DNA of 34,284 bases from Spirochaetia bacterium. Its GTDB lineage: Bacteria > Spirochaetota > Spirochaetia > PWKH01. Made by a program: the position numbers and the translations under genes. Positions 23,825 through 30,985 of this stretch are shown here, one piece after another (positions within the stretch are counted from its first letter, which is position 1; every line of letters begins with the position of its first letter). The stretch spans positions 1-34,284 of the forward strand of contig SKXS01000024.1 of the NCBI GenBank assembly GCA_007128345.1, given 5' to 3'. The notes under the pieces are model-generated. The model ran no database searches. It saw only the letters and a program-made list of their open reading frames with translations, and was not told the origin of the DNA.

Positions 23825-25828
23825 TTAGCCTTTCTTCCTGAATCTCTTCTTTCGGACTACGGGTTCATCCAGGTAGAGGTACGTCTTGTGGGCAAGCCTG
23901 CAGCCGTTCCACCACTTCTTGATCCACGGCATCACCCAGTAGTCCAAGCCGAAGCACTTGCCTGCGCCTCCAAGCATGACGATGGATACCGCAATGTACC
24001 AGAGAATTTCCTGGCTGGCCAACGCGCCCATGAGCAGCATGAGTGAAAGCCCGATGGACGCAATCGCCGCTGGAAAGGTGAAAAGACCGACAAGGAAGGC
24101 CAGGCCTAAGGCAATTTCCCCGAGCACGATGGACACCTGGAAGAAATACGGCGCCTGGGCAACAAAGGTCTCATTTACCCACTGAAAGATTGCCGTAGGT
24201 TCACTCAGCAGGGGCGGAGCATACTGCGCCACCTCACCGCCGCCTGGGGTTGCCATGGTAAGCGCGTCAGTTGCGGCGGTGACCCCTTCTGCCCCGTTCT
24301 CCCAGGGGGTTGAAGTGGTTACAGCTGACACCCCTTCTGCCCCGTTTTCCAAGGGGGTTGAGCTGGTCACAGCTGACACCCCTTCTGCATCGTTGGCTTC
24401 CCAGGTTGCCCCTGCGGTACCGTCAGCACTTCCCCAGTACACCTTTCCCCCGGTTGTGTCGCTAAGCCAGCCTTGGGGAATCTTCTTGGCTCCTTCAATG
24501 AACCACATAACTCCCAAATACATCCTGAGGAAGGTCAGCCAGTAGGACTGGAGCTTGGCAGTAGCAAGTCCTCCTATGAATGATCGTTTGTTCTTTATAT
24601 CCAGGATCTCATGCTGCAGGTAGCGCCACCATCCGTTGATGCCGCAGGTCGTATGCTGGTAGTAGACATTGACCAGATGCTTCAGCCCCATGGCGAATAT
24701 GCCCGACATGGCTATGCCCATGGTGTACGAGACCGCGTAGCGGCCCCCAATGGACACCATGTACCCGTGGAAATTTGACTTGAATGGTTTAGGCTCCTTG
24801 GCACTGAAGCCAAGTTCCTTGCGTATTTCATAGACCATGCTGTCTACGGCGGTGAAAGCGGTCTGTTCAGCGGCCTCAACTGTCTGGGGAAGCGGAAGCT
24901 CATGCTCAATAAACCATACGGCATCGCCTGCCAGGTAGACTCGGTCGTAATCAACGCTCTTCATGTACTCATTGACCCGCTTCCTGGCCATCATTCCTTC
25001 AGCGAGGGGGAGCTTCTGGGCAAAATCGCTGCCCTTGATGCCGCAGGTCCAGATCACCGTATCGGACTTGATAACCGTCTTGTCCTTCAATGTGATGCTC
25101 CCCGGCTCAGCCTTCACAATGAATGAATTGAGCTTGATCTCCACGCCTTTCTTTTTCAGGTACTTCTCTGCCTTCATGCGGGGCTTTTCCGGCCAGGTAT
25201 TGAGGATCTTGCCGAGGCCTTCAACGGTGATAATCTGTATCTCGTCGGGGTCGGCCTTGAACTCCTTACAGAGGACAGGAATCCATTCAATAAGCTCTCC
25301 CACCATCTCAATACCGGTAAATCCTGCTCCTGCAACCACAAAGGTGAGCATCTGCCTGCGGCGCTCAGGGTCCTTCTCGTAGGAAGCCGCACGTACAGTA
25401 TCCTTGATGTGCTCACGTATCTTCAGGGCATCTGCAAGTCCCCACAGCGAGAACGCGTGCTCCTTGATGCCGGGAATGCCAAAGTCAGAGGACTCCGCTC
25501 CGGTACCCATGAGCAGGTAGTCGTAGCCGTAAGTCTCTGTACTTGAGGTGAGCGTCCGCCCCTCAAAGTCAATGGAAACGATGGTATCCTGCACCACCTT
25601 GACCATGCTGCCGGCGAATATCCGGTCAAAGGATATTTTAACCGATTCCTCCGGGACCCTGCCCCCTGCCAGTTCATGGAGCTCCGTCATGAGTACATGG
25701 AACGGATCCTTGTCTATGAGGGTGATCTCCACCCGGTCGCGCATTTTCTTAAACTGTTTGTGCAGCTTCTTTGCCGCGTGCACTCCTGCATATCCCCCGC
25801 CCAGCACAACTATCTGTATTGGTTTCAT
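23825..25828 (-). CDS. Type II NADH dehydrogenase fused to DoxX-like membrane domain
   Basis: A 667-residue fusion. Residues 1-410 are a pyridine-nucleotide-disulfide-type NAD(P)H:quinone oxidoreductase: FAD-binding VLGGGYAGVHAA (8-19), NAD-binding FVVAGAGFTGIEMVGEL (163-179) and YLAGDAVW (298-305). Residues about 425-640 are a DoxX-like four-helix membrane part (FLRMYLGVMWFIEGAKKIP; then FFQVSIVLGEIALGLAFL and following helices). Between the first and second helix is an insert with tandem 16-residue repeats (EGVSAVTSSTPLENGA type). It should pass electrons from NADH to quinone at the inner membrane. The start is the ATG at 25828, with GGAG six bases upstream. It shares a -35 region with apbE and is followed by the polyprenyl synthase gene. 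Confidence 0.9.
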   Translation of the reverse strand: MKPIQIVVLGGGYAGVHAAKKLHKQFKKMRDRVEITLIDKDPFHVLMTELHELAGGRVPEESVKISFDRIFAGSMVKVVQDTIVSIDFEGRTLTSSTETYGYDYLLMGTGAESSDFGIPGIKEHAFSLWGLADALKIREHIKDTVRAASYEKDPERRRQMLTFVVAGAGFTGIEMVGELIEWIPVLCKEFKADPDEIQIITVEGLGKILNTWPEKPRMKAEKYLKKKGVEIKLNSFIVKAEPGSITLKDKTVIKSDTVIWTCGIKGSDFAQKLPLAEGMMARKRVNEYMKSVDYDRVYLAGDAVWFIEHELPLPQTVEAAEQTAFTAVDSMVYEIRKELGFSAKEPKPFKSNFHGYMVSIGGRYAVSYTMGIAMSGIFAMGLKHLVNVYYQHTTCGINGWWRYLQHEILDIKNKRSFIGGLATAKLQSYWLTFLRMYLGVMWFIEGAKKIPQGWLSDTTGGKVYWGSADGTAGATWEANDAEGVSAVTSSTPLENGAEGVSAVTTSTPWENGAEGVTAATDALTMATPGGGEVAQYAPPLLSEPTAIFQWVNETFVAQAPYFFQVSIVLGEIALGLAFLVGLFTFPAAIASIGLSLMLLMGALASQEILWYIAVSIVMLGGAGKCFGLDYWVMPWIKKWWNGCRLAHKTYLYLDEPVVRKKRFRKKG
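24287..24398 (-). repeat. 48-bp in-frame tandem repeat inside ndh2
   Basis: Two full 48-bp units (24287-24334 and 24335-24382) and a partial third. They encode EGVSAVT(S/T)STP(L/W)ENGA. Units differ at only a few bases, so they look recent. The period is a multiple of three, so copy-number change would keep the frame. Confidence 0.9.
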
Positions 25829-25864
25829 GTATAACTCCATCTCCTAACCTATGCTTTCTATTCC

Positions 25865-25893
25865 AAAGTATTATTCTATCGCAGGGTTGTCAA
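25865..25893 (-). promoter_or_regulatory. ndh2 promoter
   Basis: TTGACA (25893-25888), 17-base spacer, TACTTT (25870-25865). The start near 25858 leaves a leader of about 30 bases with a Shine-Dalgarno sequence. Its -35 box overlaps the apbE -35 box on the other strand. Confidence 0.65.
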
Positions 25894-25915
25894 GACTTAG
25901 CTTTTTCATCATAAT
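25887..25915 (+). promoter_or_regulatory. apbE promoter, leaderless type
   Basis: TTGTCA (25887-25892), 17-base spacer, CATAAT (25910-25915), then six bases to the apbE ATG at 25922. No Shine-Dalgarno sequence. Five of its six -35 bases are also part of the opposite ndh2 -35 box. Confidence 0.72.
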
Positions 25916-25921
25916 TATTTC

Positions 25922-27022
25922 ATGAGTAAATATCACATATTACGCAGCATTAATGTATTATTGTTAATAATATTACCATTGTTGTTTATAATTAACTGTT
26001 CTGACAATAAGAATTCACATAATAGTGCTGCTGTTTCACATAATCCGACGGCGAAAAACCACCTTGCGCTGGGCACAGCCTCCCGGGTTACTATTTATGA
26101 CCAGGAACCTGCACGGGCTGAGGAGATTCTCAAGCGTTCGTTTGCCCGGATTGACGATATTGAAGCGTCCATGACCCTCTACAACTCTGGCAGTGAGATC
26201 GCCAGGGTGAACAGGAACGCCGGAGGTCAGTTCACATCAGTTTCTGAGGAGACCTTTTTGGTCATCACCCAAGCCCTGGAGATAGCCGCTCAGACAGGCG
26301 GCGCTTTTGACCCGACCGTGGGGCCCTTGGTGAAGGCTTGGGGGATCGGATCAGACAACCCTATGATACCCGGAGAACAGGAGATGGCCATGCTCCTGGA
26401 CCTTGTGGACTATCGTGAGGTCGAACTCTCCCGTGAGGGCGGGGATTATCTTGTCAGGCTGAAGCGTCCCGACATGATGCTCGACCTCGGCGGCATAGCA
26501 AAAGGGTACGCCGCTGACGCGGTTAAGGAGGTGATCACGGGGATGGGCTCCTCGAGCGCCCTTATCAACCTGGGGGGAAACATTCTCCTGAAAGGAAGCA
26601 AGCCCGACGGCACACCCTGGAGGATAGGAATCCAGGATCCCGATGCAAACCGGGGAGCCTATGTGCTCATCCTTAATCTGACCTCGGGGACGGTGGTCAC
26701 ATCGGGCACGTATGAGCGGTTTTTCTACGATGCATCCGACCAGCGGTTCCACCACATCCTTGATCCGTGGGACGGATATCCCGTTGAAAACGGGCTGGAA
26801 AGCGTCACGATAGTCACTGAGAATTCCGCGTATGCCGACGGACTCTCCACAGGAGTGTTTGTTCTCGGACTCGAGCGGGGATGGGAGCTTGTGGAGTCGC
26901 TTCCGGGGGTGGATGCCGTGTTCATCACCGAGGATCAGAAGATATATATCACGCCGGGGATCACTTCCTATACGCTTTCAAACCAGGAATTCACTATCCG
27001 CAGCACCCTGCAGTCTCCTTGA
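25922..27022 (+). CDS. apbE: FAD:protein FMN transferase (ApbE), lipoprotein
   Basis: Moves FMN from FAD onto a Thr/Ser of exported flavoproteins outside the inner membrane. 366 residues. N-terminal lipoprotein signal with lipobox LFIINC, Cys26 as the lipidated residue. Catalytic domain: GGAFDPTVGPLVKAWG (126-141), MLDLGGIAKGYAADAV (186-201), SSALINLGGNIL (211-222), HHILDPWDGYPV (277-288), and the metal-binding ADGLSTGVFVLG (305-316, Asp306, Thr310). The first about 120 bases are strikingly AT-rich (many TTA, ATA, AAT codons), unlike the rest. Next to it lie the FMN-binding repeat protein, a likely substrate. Its 3' end overlaps the EcfT-like gene antisense by 29 bases. Confidence 0.95.
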   Translation: MSKYHILRSINVLLLIILPLLFIINCSDNKNSHNSAAVSHNPTAKNHLALGTASRVTIYDQEPARAEEILKRSFARIDDIEASMTLYNSGSEIARVNRNAGGQFTSVSEETFLVITQALEIAAQTGGAFDPTVGPLVKAWGIGSDNPMIPGEQEMAMLLDLVDYREVELSREGGDYLVRLKRPDMMLDLGGIAKGYAADAVKEVITGMGSSSALINLGGNILLKGSKPDGTPWRIGIQDPDANRGAYVLILNLTSGTVVTSGTYERFFYDASDQRFHHILDPWDGYPVENGLESVTIVTENSAYADGLSTGVFVLGLERGWELVESLPGVDAVFITEDQKIYITPGITSYTLSNQEFTIRSTLQSP

Positions 27023-27587
27023 AGTACAGCCATGCACCCCATACCGCCGCAGCTGCAGCGGCACTTATGACGGCAGTCAGCTTCCATGGACCTGCAGCCG
27101 CCTCAACTGCGTCGGGACTATCGGTTTCCATGCGTACAAGCAGCGCATCAAGACTGCTTACTATCTGTCCCGGCTTCAGGGAGAGACGGTGCTGGAGAAA
27201 CTGATTATAGTACGAGAACTGCATGCTCAGCAGCATGCCGATCCTTCCCGGGAACCTGGGCTTCCCTGATACCATGAACCGGGACAGATAGATCAAGGCG
27301 ATGAGGGTGAGGGCCTTGCGCAGTCCGATCTCCAGGGCTCCCTGGGTTATCGGGAGGGACCAGAGGGTGAACAGCACCCGTCCATGGGCCTGCAGAAGGT
27401 TAAGCGCCGTTACCGACACTATCATGATGATGTTCGGGAGCATCCGTATTCGCTCGCCCCGTATGATCTGGAGGATCATGAATATGATCACCTGGGCTGC
27501 CAGCGAGCCTACTGATGAATGGAAAACCACTGCAGGAAGCATCACCAGTCCTGCCGCCATGGGGATATTCCTGCTGCTGATCAACAC
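26994..27587 (-). CDS. EcfT-like membrane protein
   Basis: A 197-residue membrane protein with about five hydrophobic segments, among them MAAGLVMLPAVVFHSSVGSL, LPNIIMIVSVTALNLL, and a last one near the C-terminus (TAVISAAAAAAVWGAWLYF). The middle part, ALEIGLRKALTLIALIYLSR followed by a basic stretch (SGKPRFPGRIG), resembles the coupling region of EcfT transmembrane subunits of vitamin transporters, but the classical N-terminal motif is missing; the match is weak. Starts at GTG 27587, after AGGAGG, overlapping the Gx gene by seven bases (GTGTTGA). Its place between ApbE and the Gx gene suggests a role with flavin, quinone or their transport. No ATPase subunit gene is nearby. Confidence 0.7.
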   Translation of the reverse strand: MLISSRNIPMAAGLVMLPAVVFHSSVGSLAAQVIIFMILQIIRGERIRMLPNIIMIVSVTALNLLQAHGRVLFTLWSLPITQGALEIGLRKALTLIALIYLSRFMVSGKPRFPGRIGMLLSMQFSYYNQFLQHRLSLKPGQIVSSLDALLVRMETDSPDAVEAAAGPWKLTAVISAAAAAAVWGAWLYFKETAGCCG

Positions 27588-28123
27588 GGCGCCTCCTGAT
27601 CTGCAAGCCACCGGGAGGATCCCGCAAACTGCTCGGCAAACAGGCCCAGGAGGACCGATGTGACCAGCCCCATAATGAGAAACGGCGGGGCGATCAGCCA
27701 CGCACTGCGGCCGAAAAGCAGCACTCCGGCCAGTATAAGCTGTGAGCTGTTGCTCACCGTAGCCCCTGCTACGCTGATACCGACGAAGGTTATCCGCTTC
27801 CCGCAGGTTCGGTAAAGCAGGTACATCACCAGCGCGCTGGAGAGGGTTCCCGCCAGGGAAAAGAGAAAGACATAGGAGACTAATGTGCCGTGGATGATCC
27901 CCTGGCCAAGTACTTTGAGCACCACCAGGAGGGAATACTCCCGGGTATTCAGGGCGATCAGACCGATCATCACAGCCAGATTCGCAAGTCCTATGCGCAC
28001 AAAGGGCATGGGACGCGGGATGAGGTACTCAACTGTAGACAGAAAGAGTGCAAACGCAGCAAGCATGGCAACGGATCTGATACGCAGTTCCGCTCTGCCT
28101 GATGCCCGGTCAGAATGCGACAT
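27581..28123 (-). CDS. Gx transporter family membrane protein (EetB-like)
   Basis: A 180-residue protein with about five to six membrane helices, of the family formerly annotated heptaprenyl diphosphate synthase component I. Seen: FLSTVEYLIPRPMPFVRIGLA (long conserved block near 26-46), LGQGIIHGTLVSYVFLFSLAGTLSSAL (conserved HGT), and NSSQLILAGVLLFG. This block of residues is diagnostic. In Listeria the homologue EetB is needed for extracellular electron transfer. The ATG at 28123 has GGGAGG ahead and overlaps the NusG-domain-II gene by 14 bases. The protein is not a prenyltransferase itself; the true synthase lies at 22837-23817. Its role may be assembling the membrane complex. Confidence 0.88.
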   Translation of the reverse strand: MSHSDRASGRAELRIRSVAMLAAFALFLSTVEYLIPRPMPFVRIGLANLAVMIGLIALNTREYSLLVVLKVLGQGIIHGTLVSYVFLFSLAGTLSSALVMYLLYRTCGKRITFVGISVAGATVSNSSQLILAGVLLFGRSAWLIAPPFLIMGLVTSVLLGLFAEQFAGSSRWLADQEAPC

Positions 28124-28493
28124 CGTCCACCTCCCGCTCTCCTGTTTCAATTCCTTCAATGCGGATGAAGACATCGTTGGGCAGGCAGATAATCCACTGC
28201 CCGATCCTGCTGATTGTCTTCATGGATTCGCAGACCTTGTTCCTGCAGGTTGAGTCCGACACATGCACGCCCCCCTGATGGATGGTTACCTCCGTCGGTC
28301 CCAGGGGTCCCGGGATGCTGACGACAGTGTCTGACTCAATTGAGTAGATCCACTGCTGCCCTGAAGCTTCAATGAGCACCTGGGGCGTGCCCTCCCTTGA
28401 TCCGTATACGGAGAATGCGAGCAGCCCTACGGCAATCACCGTGATTCCTATGATACCTGCATCCAGCAGCGTCAGTCGTTTCATCTCGGCCAT
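28110..28493 (-). CDS. NusG domain II-containing membrane-anchored protein (EetA-like)
   Basis: A 127-residue protein. Residues 12-30 form a single N-terminal membrane anchor (AGIIGITVIAVGLLAFSVYG). The outer part has the NusG-domain-II beta fold: QQWIYSIESDTVVSIPGPLG, VTIHQGGVHVSDSTCRNKVC, and GQWIICLPNDVFIRIEG. The two cysteines in STCRNKVC plus C106 (WIICLP) are typical of the family and could bind metal or form a disulfide. In many bacteria this gene sits beside Gx and FMN-binding genes; EetA of Listeria is this type. Start ATG at 28493 or 28484; the family pattern MKR-LLDAGII supports 28484. It precedes the Gx gene in one operon. Confidence 0.86.
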   Translation of the reverse strand: MAEMKRLTLLDAGIIGITVIAVGLLAFSVYGSREGTPQVLIEASGQQWIYSIESDTVVSIPGPLGPTEVTIHQGGVHVSDSTCRNKVCESMKTISRIGQWIICLPNDVFIRIEGIETGEREVDDVAF

Positions 28494-28534
28494 GATATAC
28501 TATATTTTTTTGTTTTAATACAGGGGCAGATATA

Positions 28535-28563
28535 TTGCATGACAAAAACAATTAGCTTATAAT
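28535..28563 (+). promoter_or_regulatory. Promoter of the FMN-repeat protein
   Basis: TTGCAT (28535-28540), 17-base spacer, TATAAT (28558-28563). The start near 28570 gives a leader of about 37 bases with GGAGG before the ATG. The whole 28495-28600 region is AT-rich. Too short for an FMN riboswitch. Confidence 0.72.
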
Positions 28564-28606
28564 TTTGATATAGTATTATCTATATACGTAATCGGAGGAA
28601 TTTACC

Positions 28607-29836
28607 ATGAAGAGACTCATCGCAGTACTCATTGTATTGACAATCGTCCTGGTTTCAGCAAGTGCTGCCGGGACACGCGACGTGTCGCACCTCATCCCTG
28701 TGGAATCTGCAGGATTTGAGGACGGCATCTATTTTGCCCAGGAACCCGGATTCGCGGAACGCAGCGGCTGGAAGTACGTCGTCACCCTTGAAGTGGCAGG
28801 AGGCAGGATCGTATCAGCTGACTGGAACGGGGCGCACCGGAATGCCGGCCTTGACAAAAAGACCCTGGATAAAATGGGCGGCTACCAGATGGTGGCCCGA
28901 GGCGGCGCCATAGACGAATGGTATGTCCAGGCGCAGCGGGTTGAGCAGAAGCTCATAGAAACCCAGGATCTCGCTTCCCTGCCCTACGATGAAGGCGGGT
29001 ACACCGACGCGGTGAGCGGAGTAACCATACATATCAATGAATTTGTGGATTTGGCAGCTGAAGCGCTTGCCCAGGGACCGGTAGGACGCGGACCCCATGC
29101 TGACGGGAGCTACTTTGCCCAGGATCTCCAGTTCCCTGAACGGGGAAGCTGGAAGAGCACCGTCAGGCTCACAGTCATCAACGGATACATCGTTGCAGCC
29201 AACTGGAGCGGAGTCAATCCGCAAGGTGACGACAAGAAGACCGTTGACCGTGCAGGCGGCTACCAGATGGTGGCACGGGGCGGCGCCATCGACGAGTGGT
29301 ACGTCCAGGCAGGACGGGTGGAGGCCCATCTGCTGGAGACACAGGATCCCCGCATCCCCTATGATGAAGGCGGGTACACCGACGCAGTCAGCGGCGTGAC
29401 CATCTATATTAATGATTTTGTCAGACTGGTCCACAAAGCCCTTGAGAAGGGTCCCGTGGGCGCACCTCCCTACGTTGACGGTAGGTACACCGCACAGGAG
29501 GCAGATTTCAACGAGCGGACCGGATGGAAGTCCACTATTGAGATCCTCGTTTCCGGCGGATTCATCGTTGATGTCAACTGGAGCGCAATTCACCGGGACG
29601 GACGTGACAAGAAGACCGTAGACCGTGCCGGAGAGTACCAGATGGTGGCCCGGGGCGGCGCCATAGACGAGTGGTACGTTCAGGCAGGCCGGGTGGAGGC
29701 CCATCTGCTGGAAACACAGAATCCCCACATCCCCCACGATGAGGGCGGGTACACCGATGCAATAAGCGGCGTGACCATCTACATAGATGACTTTGTCAAA
29801 CTCGCAGACAAGGCGCTCGAAGGAGCTCGAAGATAG
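28607..29836 (+). CDS. Exported flavoprotein with three FMN-binding repeats (PplA-like)
   Basis: A 409-residue protein. Residues 1-21 are a signal-peptidase I signal peptide (MKRLIAVLIVLTIVLVSASA), not a lipobox. Three repeats of the FMN-binding type follow (about 38-160, 165-287, 290-405). Each has DGxYxAQ, a GW-K-xT--VxxG-IV block, YQMVARGGAIDEWYVQA, then DAVSGVTI (Ile in the third). The T of SGVT aligns with the flavinylated Thr of SGAT in ApbE substrates: Thr140, Thr265 and Thr390, exactly 125 apart. So up to three FMN could be attached by the ApbE next door. The repeats are nearly identical at DNA level in places. Expected in the periplasm, as electron carrier or terminal reductase partner. 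Confidence 0.9.
   Translation: MKRLIAVLIVLTIVLVSASAAGTRDVSHLIPVESAGFEDGIYFAQEPGFAERSGWKYVVTLEVAGGRIVSADWNGAHRNAGLDKKTLDKMGGYQMVARGGAIDEWYVQAQRVEQKLIETQDLASLPYDEGGYTDAVSGVTIHINEFVDLAAEALAQGPVGRGPHADGSYFAQDLQFPERGSWKSTVRLTVINGYIVAANWSGVNPQGDDKKTVDRAGGYQMVARGGAIDEWYVQAGRVEAHLLETQDPRIPYDEGGYTDAVSGVTIYINDFVRLVHKALEKGPVGAPPYVDGRYTAQEADFNERTGWKSTIEILVSGGFIVDVNWSAIHRDGRDKKTVDRAGEYQMVARGGAIDEWYVQAGRVEAHLLETQNPHIPHDEGGYTDAISGVTIYIDDFVKLADKALEGARR
28715..29830 (+). repeat. Three tandem repeats of about 375 bp in the flavoprotein gene
   Basis: The three domain units have a period of 375 bp between the SGVT codons (29015-29026, 29390-29401, 29765-29776). The DNA around the YQMVARGGAIDEW block is almost identical in all three (from about 28880, 29260 and 29635), suggesting recent duplication or gene conversion. 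Confidence 0.9.
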
Positions 29837-29842
29837 CACACC

Positions 29843-29870
29843 AAACGGCCAGGAAGTCACCTGGCCGTTT
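29843..29870 (+). terminator. Rho-independent terminator after the flavoprotein gene
   Basis: An 11-bp perfect stem (AAACGGCCAGG, 29843-29853; CCTGGCCGTTT, 29860-29870; 6-base loop) followed by CCTTTCTGCTT. It begins six bases after the stop codon. It clearly separates this gene from the patatin gene. Confidence 0.85.
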
Positions 29871-29879
29871 CCTTTCTGC

Positions 29880-29908
29880 TTGACCAATACCCCAATGTAT
29901 CCCATGAT
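29880..29908 (+). promoter_or_regulatory. Promoter of the patatin gene, leaderless type
   Basis: TTGACC (29880-29885), 17-base spacer, CATGAT (29903-29908), then six bases to the ATG at 29915. It starts right after the terminator. No Shine-Dalgarno sequence. Confidence 0.65.
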
Positions 29909-29914
29909 GCCGGT

Positions 29915-30985
29915 ATGAAACTGTTCACCAAGTTCCGCAGACGCAGGGACGTGACGATCCTCTCCATAGACGGCGGGGGGGTGAGAGGCATCATTCCCAT
30001 CACCGTCCTGCTGGCGCTGCAGCAGGAAATGGAGCTCCAGGACATCAAGCTGCCTCTGTATGCCTGTTTCGACCTGATAGCGGGATCTTCCACCGGAGGC
30101 CTGGTGGCCCTAGGCCTGGCGGCCCCCAATGCGAACCTTCCGAAAGATGATGCTTCACCTGACAGACCGAAGCAGCGGAACCTCCCCGCTCCCATCCTGC
30201 CCGCAATGACATTGGAGAGCATCCTCCATATCTATGAAGCGCGAAGCGGAGACATCTTCCCCCAGGGTCCCCTGAAGGACCTCAGGGCTCTCGCACAGCT
30301 GTTTACCGAGAAGTACCAGGAAGACTCCCTGGAAAATCTGATTTATGAAATTTTCGGCGACCTCTCCATGGCGGATGCTCTGACACCAGCAATGATTACC
30401 TCCTACGAATGTCTTTCCGGAGAACCCTTCCTCTTCACATCCTATGCCGACCACCCCTACCGCATGCGGGAAGCAGCCAGGGCGACCACCGCCGCACCTA
30501 CCTATTTTTCCCCTACGGTCATCAGGTCACCTGAAGACGGGACAAACAGGTGCTTCATAGACGGCGGGGTGGCGGCAAACAATCCCGCGCTCTACGCCTA
30601 CTGCGAGGCCAGGAAGCTCTATCCTGAGGCGATACGGTTTCACATCCTCTCAATCGGCACATCGGGAAGTTCCTTCTCCGTATCCATGGGCAACATTAAG
30701 CGTATGGGAATTCTTGACTGGATTTCTCCTGCAAAGGGTGTTCCCCTGCTCAACGCCTATGCCGCCAGCCAGTACTATACCCAGGAGCATGTGCTGAAGA
30801 ATATTGAGGGGGTGACCTATCACCGTATTGCCGGAAACAAGGGGAATATATCAATTCCTATGGATGACTCCAGCAGGGAGAACATCCTGCGCGTCAAGCG
30901 AACCGCAAGCGCCATTGTCAGGGACCACGAGGAGGTGATCGAAGCGTACTGCAGGCTCTACCTCGCCAACCGACGGCATGCGTGA
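29915..30985 (+). CDS. Patatin-like phospholipase
   Basis: A 356-residue lipid acyl hydrolase. Seen: oxyanion loop DGGGVRG (19-25), nucleophile elbow GSSTGG with Ser59 (57-62), and the catalytic DGG at 216-218 (CFIDGGVAANNPAL). This Ser-Asp dyad identifies the patatin fold. There is no signal peptide, so it is cytoplasmic, and it probably acts on membrane lipids. CapV, the patatin effector of CBASS defence, has this form, but no cyclase, ubiquitin-like or other CBASS gene is near; a housekeeping role is more likely. The gene is single, with its own leaderless promoter. Its 3' end overlaps the nucleosidase gene antisense by 28 bases. Confidence 0.93.
   Translation: MKLFTKFRRRRDVTILSIDGGGVRGIIPITVLLALQQEMELQDIKLPLYACFDLIAGSSTGGLVALGLAAPNANLPKDDASPDRPKQRNLPAPILPAMTLESILHIYEARSGDIFPQGPLKDLRALAQLFTEKYQEDSLENLIYEIFGDLSMADALTPAMITSYECLSGEPFLFTSYADHPYRMREAARATTAAPTYFSPTVIRSPEDGTNRCFIDGGVAANNPALYAYCEARKLYPEAIRFHILSIGTSGSSFSVSMGNIKRMGILDWISPAKGVPLLNAYAASQYYTQEHVLKNIEGVTYHRIAGNKGNISIPMDDSSRENILRVKRTASAIVRDHEEVIEAYCRLYLANRRHA

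Noticed and set aside
24287..24398. CRISPR-like direct repeats
   Set aside because: Adjacent coding repeats without spacers, in frame inside ndh2.
27581..28123. Heptaprenyl diphosphate synthase component I
   Set aside because: Old annotation name; the protein is an integral membrane Gx-family protein without prenyltransferase motifs.
28564..28606. FMN riboswitch before the flavoprotein gene
   Set aside because: The predicted leader of about 37 bases cannot hold the conserved FMN aptamer.
28814..29905. Long open frame antisense to the FMN-repeat gene (363 codons)
   Set aside because: It mirrors the repeated coding strand; the plus frame has a signal peptide, promoter, ribosome site and known domains, the minus frame has none.
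29915..30985. Patatin gene as a CBASS effector (CapV)
   Set aside because: No nucleotide cyclase or other CBASS gene nearby and the flanks are housekeeping genes.
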